Of a stretch of 64,000 nucleotides of DNA, positions 24,824-30,641 are shown piece after piece. Source of the stretch: Nocardioides sp. JS614 (GTDB taxonomy: Bacteria; Actinomycetota; Actinomycetes; Propionibacteriales; Nocardioidaceae); contig NC_008699.1 of NCBI RefSeq assembly GCF_000015265.1, forward strand, positions 1,426,001 to 1,490,000, written 5' to 3'. The notes under the pieces were generated by a model. The model saw nothing but the letters and a program-made list of their open reading frames with translations, ran no database searches and was not told the DNA's origin. Both the position numbers and the translations under genes were made by a program. How positions within the stretch are numbered: the first letter of the stretch is position 1; the number at the start of each line of letters is the position of its first letter.

Positions 24824-26264
24824 TCGCAGGCGGCCCCTCGGGCCGCGGTCTGGCAGCATCGACCCCGTGCGGCACACCTATCGGTGCCCCCTGCGCTGGG
24901 CCGACCTGGACCCACTGGGGCACGTGAACAACGTCGTCTACGTGGACTACCTCCAGGAGGCCCGCGTCGACATGCTGCGCACCCACGGCCCCGCCGCGAG
25001 CACCGGCGACCTGGCCGAGGGCGTCGTGGTCGTCCGCCACGAGGTGAGCTACCTCGCCCCGCTCGCCTTCGGGTTCGAGCCGGTGTCCATCGAGTCGTGG
25101 GTCACCGAGATCCGAGCGGCGGCCTTCACCCTCGCCTACGAGATCTTCCACGAGCGCGACGAGGGACGACACGTGTACGTGCGTGCCAGGACCGTGCTGA
25201 CGCCGTACGTCTTCGCCAGCGAGCGTCCGCGCCGGCTCACGGCACTCGAGCGGGAGACCCTGGCGACGTTCCTGGAGCCCGACGAGCCGGGCCCGCGGGC
25301 ACCACTGGCGTCGGCCCGCCCCGAGGTGGCCGCGCACGCACCGGTGCAGGTGCGGTTCTCCGACGTCGACGTCTACGGCCACGTGAACAACGTGAAGTAC
25401 TTCGAGTACCTCCAGGAGGCCCGGATCCAGCTGATGGCCGACCTGTGGCAGGGCTTGGAGCCGATCTCGCTCGTCGTCGGGCAGACCGACGTCGACTACC
25501 GGGTGCCGATCCTGTTCCGGCCGGAGGCGTACCACGCCTGGTCCTGGATGTCCCGCGTCGGCCAGCGCTCGGCGACGATCGAGTCGCTGATCCTCGACGG
25601 GGAGACGGTGCTGGCGCGGGCGCGGATCGCGATCGTGTTCTTCGATCCTCGGACCGAGCGGTCGCTCGCTCCGCCCGAGCCCTACCTCGAGGCGCTGCGC
25701 TCGCTGCTGACGTCCTGAGGGCCGGGGGGGGTCGGGCGCCGCCAGCCGCAGCCGCTTCAGGCCGCGGTGCCGCGCCACCCGCACCGCCACGTGCGACAGG
25801 TCGAGCGCCCGGGCGGTGGTCTCGATGTCCAAGCCCACGACGTCGAGGCAGCCGACGACGTCGCGCTCACGCGGCGGCAGCGTCGCGAGGGCACGGACCA
25901 CCCAGTCCTGCGCGGCGTACGACGACTCCGGGCCGGCAAGCGGCCCGGGCTCACCGAGCTCACCGGGGTCGGTGGCGTAGGTGCCGCGACGCCGGCTGCG
26001 GCGGCGCACGTTGCCGCCGAGGTTGCGCGCGATGCCGAACAGCCAGCCGGCGAACTCGTCGGCCGTCCCGTCGAAGTCGTGGACCTTCTCGGCGGCGATC
26101 AGCCACGCGTCGGCGGCGAGGTCCTCGGCGGCGATGGCACTGTCACCGCTCGGGCGGGTGCTGAGCCAGACCAGCAGACGGCCGGCGTGGCTGCGGTAGA
26201 GGGCGCGCCACGCCTCGGCGTCGCCCCGCTTGGCGGACGCCACCACGTCGTCGTCGCTGCTCAC
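24813..26264 (-). CDS. ECF-like RNA polymerase sigma factor with abnormally extended 3' frame
   Basis: Residues 1-175 are an ECF sigma factor. Region 2 has DAEAWRALYRSHAGRLLVWL, and AEDLAADAWLIAAEKVHDFDG then WLFGIARNLGGNVRRRS follow. Region 4 has LATLPPRERDVVGCLDVVGL, then TTARALDLSHVAVRVARHRG. From about 25735 the frame continues, without homology, antisense to the thioesterase gene, to 483 residues. The junction is a G8 tract (25724-25731). With seven Gs the frame would end at a TAG at 25684-25682, giving 193 residues, a normal ECF length, so a one-base indel is likely. The GTG 26264 overlaps the stop of the upstream membrane protein (GTGA), so the two are coupled. Confidence 0.75.
   Translation of the reverse strand: MSSDDDVVASAKRGDAEAWRALYRSHAGRLLVWLSTRPSGDSAIAAEDLAADAWLIAAEKVHDFDGTADEFAGWLFGIARNLGGNVRRRSRRRGTYATDPGELGEPGPLAGPESSYAAQDWVVRALATLPPRERDVVGCLDVVGLDIETTARALDLSHVAVRVARHRGLKRLRLAAPDPPRPSGRQQRAQRLEVGLGRSERPLGPRIEEHDRDPRPRQHRLPVEDQRLDRRRALADAGHPGPGVVRLRPEQDRHPVVDVGLPDDERDRLQALPQVGHQLDPGLLEVLEVLHVVHVAVDVDVGEPHLHRCVRGHLGAGRRQWCPRARLVGLQERRQGLPLECREPARTLAGEDVRRQHGPGTHVHVSSLVALVEDLVGEGEGRRSDLGDPRLDGHRLEPEGERGEVAHLVADDHDALGQVAGARGGAVGAQHVDAGLLEVVHVDDVVHVPQWVQVGPAQGAPIGVPHGVDAARPRPEGPPAISA
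24867..25718 (+). CDS. Double-hotdog acyl-CoA thioesterase
   Basis: The 283-residue protein contains two tandem hotdog (4HBT) domains. Each begins with the same motif: RWADLDPLGHVNNVVYVDYL near residue 8 and RFSDVDVYGHVNNVKYFEYL near 160, each followed by QEAR; the Asp and the HVNN segment form the active site. Such proteins hydrolyse fatty acyl-CoA. The start is GTG 24867, preceded by CAGCAT and 7 nt. Its whole coding sequence lies antisense to the extended frame of the convergent sigma-factor gene. Confidence 0.9.
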   Translation: MRHTYRCPLRWADLDPLGHVNNVVYVDYLQEARVDMLRTHGPAASTGDLAEGVVVVRHEVSYLAPLAFGFEPVSIESWVTEIRAAAFTLAYEIFHERDEGRHVYVRARTVLTPYVFASERPRRLTALERETLATFLEPDEPGPRAPLASARPEVAAHAPVQVRFSDVDVYGHVNNVKYFEYLQEARIQLMADLWQGLEPISLVVGQTDVDYRVPILFRPEAYHAWSWMSRVGQRSATIESLILDGETVLARARIAIVFFDPRTERSLAPPEPYLEALRSLLTS

Positions 26265-26893
26265 CTGGCTTGTCTGCCGCCTGCTCCGCCGCCGGGGTGC
26301 TCCCCGGCGGCCTGGTCCGCATTGTCCGCCTTCTGGGTGGCGTGCTCGTCGGGATGGTCGCCGGCATGCTCGTCCGGCCCCTGCCCCTGGTGGTCGGGTC
26401 CCTCGTTCTCGCCGGGCTGCTGTCCCTGCCCGACTCCCGGAGTGCCGGTGGGTCCGGCCTGGTCCGACTCGTCCTCACCCTGGGGCTCGTGGGTCCCGGT
26501 GGGGCCGGCGCCCGGGGCACTGCCGCCGTCGGTGGCGCCGGTCGACCCGGGCAAGGTGTCGTCCGAGGTCTGGCCGGTCTCGTCGGGCCCGTCGCTCGTC
26601 GAGGAGTCGGGCGTGGTGCTCGGGAGGGTGGTGGGCCCGCTCGGGGGCGTTGCCGGCGGCGCCGGCGAGCCGTTGTCGGCGAAGCCGCTGAGCCAGGTGC
26701 CGCCGACCAGCACCGTCGCGACACTCGCCGCAGCCAGCCCCACGCGCCAGGCCCGGCGCGGTGCCGCTGCGCCGGCCGGTGCCGGAGCGCCGGCCGCGGC
26801 GAGCGAGCTCAGGCGCGCAAGGAACGCAGCGTCCGGCTCCAACGTGGGAGCGGGCGTGCGCAGCTGCGCGCCACGGGTTCGGTGGTCGGCCAT
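26261..26893 (-). CDS. Membrane-anchored low-complexity protein, possible anti-sigma partner
   Basis: The 210-residue product has a cytoplasmic N-terminus of about 45 residues (PDAAFLARLSSLAAAGAPAP), one membrane helix (VGLAAASVATVLVGGTWLSG, about 50-70) and an external region rich in Pro, Ser, Thr, Gly, Asp and Gln. That region ends with the His/Glu motif GPDEHAGDHPDEHA. The topology recalls anti-sigma factors, although no known zinc anti-sigma domain is visible. The gene precedes and overlaps the sigma-factor gene, the reverse of the usual order. The same motif occurs twice in the secreted neighbour. GAGGACG lies before the ATG. Confidence 0.7.
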   Translation of the reverse strand: MADHRTRGAQLRTPAPTLEPDAAFLARLSSLAAAGAPAPAGAAAPRRAWRVGLAAASVATVLVGGTWLSGFADNGSPAPPATPPSGPTTLPSTTPDSSTSDGPDETGQTSDDTLPGSTGATDGGSAPGAGPTGTHEPQGEDESDQAGPTGTPGVGQGQQPGENEGPDHQGQGPDEHAGDHPDEHATQKADNADQAAGEHPGGGAGGRQAR

Positions 26894-26910
26894 GTCGTCC
26901 TCGCAGGGTT

Positions 26911-26955
26911 GGCGGTCCCGACGTTAGTCGGGGGTGGGTCAACGTCGGGACCGCC
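26911..26955 (-). promoter_or_regulatory. Perfect 15-bp inverted repeat between the two His-motif genes
   Basis: ggcggtcccgacgtt (26911-26925) and its exact complement (26941-26955) flank a 15-nt loop, between the stop of the secreted protein and the ATG of the membrane protein. It may be a terminator or attenuator for the upstream gene. It also contains TAACGT in the 5' arm as read on the minus strand, so a promoter or operator is an alternative. Confidence 0.6.
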
Positions 26956-26964
26956 GGTCCTGGA

Positions 26965-27462
26965 TCAGCCCTCAGCGGGCTCGGGGGAGGCGTGCTCGTT
27001 CGGGTGCTCGCCGGCGTGCTCGTCCGGGCCGTTGCCCTGGTCGCCGTCGGCGTGGTCACCCTGGTGGCCGTGCTCCAGGCCGTCCTGGCCGTGCTCGGTG
27101 CCACCCTCGAGGGCGTGGGTGTCGGGGTGGGTCCCGGCGTGCTCGTTCGGGCCCTGGGTCTCGGGCGCCTCGGTCTCGGGTGCCTCGGTCTCGGGTGCCT
27201 CGGTCTCGGGCGCCTCGGTCTCCGGTGCCTCGGTCTCCGGTGCCTCGTGCTGGGCGCGGGCCTCGGCCGCGCGCGCCTGGCCGAAGGCCGCGTGCTCGTT
27301 GACCTCGTGGCCGTTCTTGTTCAGGACGGGCGAGCTCGTCGTGGTGGTCGTGGCACTGGCATCGTCGCTGTCCGAGCCCGTCTGGGTCGCGTACGCCGTA
27401 CCGAAGGTGAGTGCGGCAGCGAGCGCCGCGGTCGCGGTGACAGCGGTGGTGGTCCTGCGCAT
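26965..27462 (-). CDS. Secreted APETE-repeat, His-rich protein
   Basis: The 165-residue product has an export signal (MRRTTTAVTATAALAAALTF, cleavage probably after GTAYA). The mature protein has a Ser/Thr/Asp start, an NEHAAFGQARAAEARAQ helix and six tandem A-P-E-T-E/Q units. The His/Glu-rich C-terminus contains GPNEHAGTHPDTHA and GPDEHAGEHPNEHA with EHGQDGLEHGHQGDH between them. The His and acid clusters suggest metal binding; this is inference. AGGAGG lies 7 nt before ATG 27462. The same C-terminal motif appears in the next gene downstream, so the two probably work with the sigma factor as one system. Confidence 0.75.
   Translation of the reverse strand: MRRTTTAVTATAALAAALTFGTAYATQTGSDSDDASATTTTTSSPVLNKNGHEVNEHAAFGQARAAEARAQHEAPETEAPETEAPETEAPETEAPETEAPETQGPNEHAGTHPDTHALEGGTEHGQDGLEHGHQGDHADGDQGNGPDEHAGEHPNEHASPEPAEG
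27154..27243. repeat. Six tandem 15-bp repeats (A-P-E-T-E)
   Basis: Six consecutive 15-bp units of the form ctcggtctcgggtgc differ by single third-position changes. On the minus strand they encode the APETE/APETQ units of the secreted protein. Third-position divergence between units argues that the array has been kept for some time under selection on the protein. Confidence 0.9.
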
Positions 27463-27843
27463 GCTGGGCCTCCTGTGTCGGGGGATTGGGTCGGCGGTCT
27501 CCCGCCCGTTTCACCCCTGACCTGTCGCGACCCGCGCCCGGTGTTACACGACCTCGAGGATTTCTGGCTCTCCTGACCTATCAGTGGGTGCGTAGAGCCC
27601 CGGGTCGGGCGTTGCGTGGCTTGCGGACGGCCTGGGGTGACGGCCGACAAGGCTGGCAGGGGGCACGGTGGGCGGGCGGTTGCGGTTCGCTCCCGGCCGC
27701 CGGGTTCTGGCGGGACGTCATGCAGACGGAGCAAGCGGTAACACCGTCCGCATGACCTCCCGGAGACCCCAGCCTCGACCAGGCCCCACCGCCTGGTGCA
27801 GAACCACAGATGCAGCAGGAGCGCCGGATTTCTCCGCGCGTGC
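27463..27843. other. Intergenic region between secreted protein and haemoglobin genes
   Basis: This is 381 bases without a gene. It should contain the promoter of the secreted protein: on the minus strand TGTAAC (27542-27547) lies about 15-16 nt from CGACA, a spacing loosely like ECF promoters. It also holds the inverted repeat 27717-27756 and the 3' end of the haemoglobin transcript. Nothing else is recognisable. Confidence 0.45.
27717..27756. promoter_or_regulatory. 13-bp inverted repeat with 14-nt spacer
   Basis: gtcatgcagacgg (27717-27729) and ccgtccgcatgac (27744-27756) are complementary apart from one position. The site lies 87 bases beyond the haemoglobin stop on the minus strand. A terminator or a dimeric-protein operator are both possible. 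Confidence 0.45.
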
Positions 27844-28218
27844 TCACTCGAGGCTGTTGACCATGAACTGGGCGGCGTGGGTGATGTAGTCCCAGAACTG
27901 CGCGTCCTGCTCCGGGGTGAGCGCCACCTCGTCCAGGCCCGCGCGGAAGTGCCGGAGCCAGTGCTCCTTGGCCTCGGGGGTCACCGCGAACGGTGCGTGC
28001 CGGGCCCGCAGGCGAGGATGGCCGCGGCTGTCGGAGTACGTCGTGGGGCCGCCCCAGTACTGCACGAGGAACAGCAGGAACCGCTCCTCGGCGGGACCGA
28101 GGTCCTCCTCGGGGTACATGGGCCGGAGCACCGGGTCCGCGGCGACCCCCTCGTAGAACCTCGCGACGATCCGCCGGATCGTCTCGAATCCGCCGATCTC
28201 CTCGTAGAACGTGCTCAC
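27844..28218 (-). CDS. glbO: Truncated haemoglobin, group II (trHbO)
   Basis: The 124-residue product has the 2-on-2 globin fold. Recognisable elements are FYEEIGGFETIRRIVARFYE, YPEEDLGPAEERFLLFLVQY, the proximal His in GHPRLRARHAPF, and the Trp at G8 in KEHWLRHF that marks group II and III. Such proteins bind O2 and are linked to respiration and NO or peroxide detoxification in mycobacteria. The start is GTG 28218; CAGAAT lies 6 nt upstream, close to the leaderless pattern. The frame remains open far upstream without homology. Confidence 0.93.
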   Translation of the reverse strand: MSTFYEEIGGFETIRRIVARFYEGVAADPVLRPMYPEEDLGPAEERFLLFLVQYWGGPTTYSDSRGHPRLRARHAPFAVTPEAKEHWLRHFRAGLDEVALTPEQDAQFWDYITHAAQFMVNSLE

Positions 28219-28317
28219 CGGTCCATTCTGGCGGTCGCCGGGTGAGCGTCGTACGCCGGCGTGCAAGACTCGCGACGTCCCGGACTTCCAAGCCGACGAA
28301 CGAGGAGTGATCCGTCC

Positions 28318-28743
28318 ATGGCAACGACCCGCACCGCCAGCACGCACTGGGAAGGCAGCCTCTTCGAGGGAGCCGGCAAGGTCACCCTCGAGTCCTCCGG
28401 CCTCGGCACCTACGACGTCTCGTGGCCTGCGCGCGCGGAGGAGCCGAACGGGAAGACGAGCCCCGAGGAGCTGATCGCCGCGGCACACGCGTCGTGCTTC
28501 TCGATGGCACTGTCGAACGGGCTCGCCAAGGCCGGCACCCCGCCCACCTCGCTGGACACCAGCGCCGAGGTCGAGTTCACCCCCGGCACCGGGATCACCG
28601 GCATCAAGCTGACCGTCAAGGGCGTCGTCGAGGGCATGAGCGGCGACGACTTCGTCGCGGCCGCCCAGGCCGCCAAGGAGGGCTGCCCGGTCAGCCAGGC
28701 GCTCGCCGGCACCACGATCACGCTGGAGGCGTCCCTGGCCTGA
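28318..28743 (+). CDS. OsmC family peroxiredoxin
   Basis: The 141-residue OsmC/Ohr family protein reduces organic hydroperoxides with two cysteines. These are in AAAHASCFSMALSN (about residue 60) and KEGCPVSQAL (about 123), as in the family. ATG 28318 is preceded by GAGGAG about 11 nt upstream. It lies divergent from glbO and convergent with the mscS-like gene, whose stop is only 8 bases away. Confidence 0.93.
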   Translation: MATTRTASTHWEGSLFEGAGKVTLESSGLGTYDVSWPARAEEPNGKTSPEELIAAAHASCFSMALSNGLAKAGTPPTSLDTSAEVEFTPGTGITGIKLTVKGVVEGMSGDDFVAAAQAAKEGCPVSQALAGTTITLEASLA

Positions 28744-28751
28744 CCCTCCGA

Positions 28752-29780
28752 TCAGCCCTCGACGGGCTCCGCTTCCTCGGGAGCGGGGCCCGTCTGCTGC
28801 TCTCGGTGCCAGATGACCCGCTGGGGGAGCGGGATCTCGATGCCCTCGTGGTCGAAGCGGGCCTTGATCCGTTGGCGCAGCTCGCGGGCGATGCCCCACT
28901 GCTCCATCGGCGCGGTCTTGAGCAGCACGCGCAGCGTCAGCGACTCGGGGCCGAGGACCTCGACCCCGGTCACCTCGGGCTCCTCGATGATGATGCCGTG
29001 GAAGTCGTCGTCCTCCCACAGGTCGTGCGCCAGCTCCTTGAGGACGCGGGTGACGCGGGCGACGTCCTCGCCATACGCGACGCTGACGTCGACCACCGCC
29101 CGCGACCAGTTCTGGCTCATGTTCCCGACCCGCAGGATCTCGCCGTTCGGCACGTACCAGACCGTCCCGTTCAGGTCGCGCAGGCGGGTGACGCGCAGGC
29201 TCACCGCCTCGACCGTGCCGCTCGCCTCGCCGACGTCGACCACGTCGCCGACGCCGTACTGGTCCTCGAAGATCATGAAGATCCCCGACAGGAAGTCCTT
29301 GACCAGCGACTGGGCGCCGAAGCCGAGCGCGATGCCGATGATGCCGGCGCTGGCGATGATCGGGGCGATGTTGACGCCGATCTCGCTGAGGATCATGGTG
29401 CCGAAGACCGCGATCAGCAGGCCGGTGATCACGCTCTTGAGCAGGTCGCCCATGGTCTTGGCGCGCTGCACCCGGCGGGTCGACGCCGCGAGGTCCTGGG
29501 CGGTCGCCTGCTGCGCGGCCTTGCCGCGCAGGCCGAACCGGCTCACCCGGTCGGGCAGCACGCCGTCCTCGGCGCTCACCACCAAGCGGTCCACGAGCCG
29601 GTGCAGCAGCCACCGGACGACCATCATCAGGAGCAGCAGACCGGCGATCGAGAGCGGCTTGCCGATCAGCACATCCACCGCGTTCGCCACGCCCTGGTTG
29701 TCGGTCATCTTGAAGGTCCACTCACACAGGTCGTGGCCCGTGTCGCAGTCGCTGTCTCCGAAGCCGAACATGGGCCCCAT
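28752..29780 (-). CDS. MscS-family mechanosensitive ion channel
   Basis: The 342-residue protein has one or two N-terminal helices (IGKPLSIAGLLLLMMVVRWLL, then LLKSVITGLLIAVFGTMIL) and a pore-lining helix in NIAPIIASAGIIGIALGFGA. The MscS beta domain (SGIFMIFEDQYGVGDVVDVG) and an alpha/beta C-terminal domain (LRVLLKTAPMEQWGIARELR) follow. It opens under membrane tension to release solutes in hypo-osmotic shock. The start is ATG 29780; a second ATG at 29771 has TAGACA about 8 nt upstream and is also possible. Confidence 0.9.
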   Translation of the reverse strand: MGPMFGFGDSDCDTGHDLCEWTFKMTDNQGVANAVDVLIGKPLSIAGLLLLMMVVRWLLHRLVDRLVVSAEDGVLPDRVSRFGLRGKAAQQATAQDLAASTRRVQRAKTMGDLLKSVITGLLIAVFGTMILSEIGVNIAPIIASAGIIGIALGFGAQSLVKDFLSGIFMIFEDQYGVGDVVDVGEASGTVEAVSLRVTRLRDLNGTVWYVPNGEILRVGNMSQNWSRAVVDVSVAYGEDVARVTRVLKELAHDLWEDDDFHGIIIEEPEVTGVEVLGPESLTLRVLLKTAPMEQWGIARELRQRIKARFDHEGIEIPLPQRVIWHREQQTGPAPEEAEPVEG

Positions 29781-29835
29781 GTCTACCGCACCGGGCCTAG
29801 GCTCCTCGACCCCACCGAGCCGATAGGCTGGCGGC

Positions 29836-30204
29836 GTGACCACGAAGCTCGCGCACCCCGTCCTCCGCAGCGTCCTCAGCGGCGTCCGTCGCAGCACCGT
29901 CGTGCTGCTCGCCGGCTCGCTCGTCCTCCTCGCCGCCGGCCCCGCGGGCGCGGACACGCCCGAGGGCTGGCCGGTGTCGGACAAGGTCGACCCGGTGCAC
30001 GCCGTCCTCCTGCTCGGTGGCGTGCCGCTGCTGCTGATCGCGGTGATCGCCGTGCTGGTCATGGTCCCGGGCCGTGGTCGCGAGCGGCACGCGCTGGCCT
30101 CGGGCGACGACCAGTGGTTCGGCGGCCCCCGCCAGGGCACGGCCGAGCTGCCGCCGGCCGAGGCCGGCGAGACCGGCGCCGGGGGCGCAAGTGCGCGGTG
30201 GTGA
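29836..30204 (+). CDS. Hypothetical exported membrane protein
   Basis: The 122-residue protein has an N-terminal signal (VVLLAGSLVLLAAGPAGA), a short external part (DTPEGWPVSDKVDPVHAVLL), one further membrane helix (LLGGVPLLLIAVIAVLVMVP) and a basic then acidic cytoplasmic tail. I do not recognise a family; it resembles small actinobacterial membrane proteins found next to DUF5130. The start is GTG 29836, with TAGGCT 6 nt upstream (29824-29829), so it is probably leaderless. It overlaps the next gene by 14 nt. Confidence 0.7.
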   Translation: MTTKLAHPVLRSVLSGVRRSTVVLLAGSLVLLAAGPAGADTPEGWPVSDKVDPVHAVLLLGGVPLLLIAVIAVLVMVPGRGRERHALASGDDQWFGGPRQGTAELPPAEAGETGAGGASARW

Positions 30205-30580
30205 GCTGGGCGCCGCCGAGCGGTTCGCGATCGAGGACGCGATCCGCACCGCCGAGCAGGTCTCGCGCTACGAGTTCAGCGTGTTCATCGGCCGTGCCGA
30301 GGGCGATCCGCACGCCTTCGCCACCCGCCTGCACGGGTCACTGGTCGCACCCGAGCGCAGCGTCCTCATCCTGGTCGACCCCACCGCGCGGGCCCTGGAG
30401 ATCGTCACCGGCGCCATCGTGCGCAGCCACCTCACGGACCCCGAGGTCGAGCTGACCGCGCTGCAGATGCAGACGTCGTTCACCGAGGGCGACCTCGTCG
30501 GCGGCCTGCGCCGCGGCATCCAGATGCTCGCCGACCACGCGCGCGGACCGGACATCCTCCACTCCGAGCATCGAGGCTGA
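30191..30580 (+). CDS. DUF5130 / TPM-like domain protein
   Basis: The 129-residue product starts at GTG 30191 inside the end of the preceding gene. The sequence ERFAIEDAIRTAEQVSRYEF, then SVFIGRAEGDPHAFATRLH and RSVLILVDPTARALEIVTG, and the end GGLRRGIQMLADHARG match the DUF5130 family, related to the TPM/TLP18.3 fold. Function is unknown. A strong hairpin (30589-30621) follows the stop and is shared with the convergent pepN gene. Confidence 0.75.
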   Translation: MRGGELGAAERFAIEDAIRTAEQVSRYEFSVFIGRAEGDPHAFATRLHGSLVAPERSVLILVDPTARALEIVTGAIVRSHLTDPEVELTALQMQTSFTEGDLVGGLRRGIQMLADHARGPDILHSEHRG

Positions 30581-30588
30581 GCTGAGCG

Positions 30589-30621
30589 GTCGACCCGCCC
30601 GAGCGCCTCGGGCGGGTCGAC
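30589..30621. terminator. Bidirectional hairpin between DUF5130 and pepN genes
   Basis: Perfect 15-bp arms gtcgacccgcccgag (30589-30603) and its complement (30607-30621) flank a 3-nt loop. It sits 8 nt after one stop and 20 nt from the other, so it can terminate both convergent transcripts. Confidence 0.85.
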
Positions 30622-30641
30622 GCTGCAGCGGGTGCCGAGGC

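Noticed and set aside
27154..27243. CRISPR-like periodic repeat
   Set aside because: Period 15 without spacers; the units are in frame inside a coding sequence.
28219..29721. Apparent N-terminal extension of the truncated haemoglobin
   Set aside because: It is antisense to OsmC and out of frame with MscS; the globin starts normally at GTG 28218.
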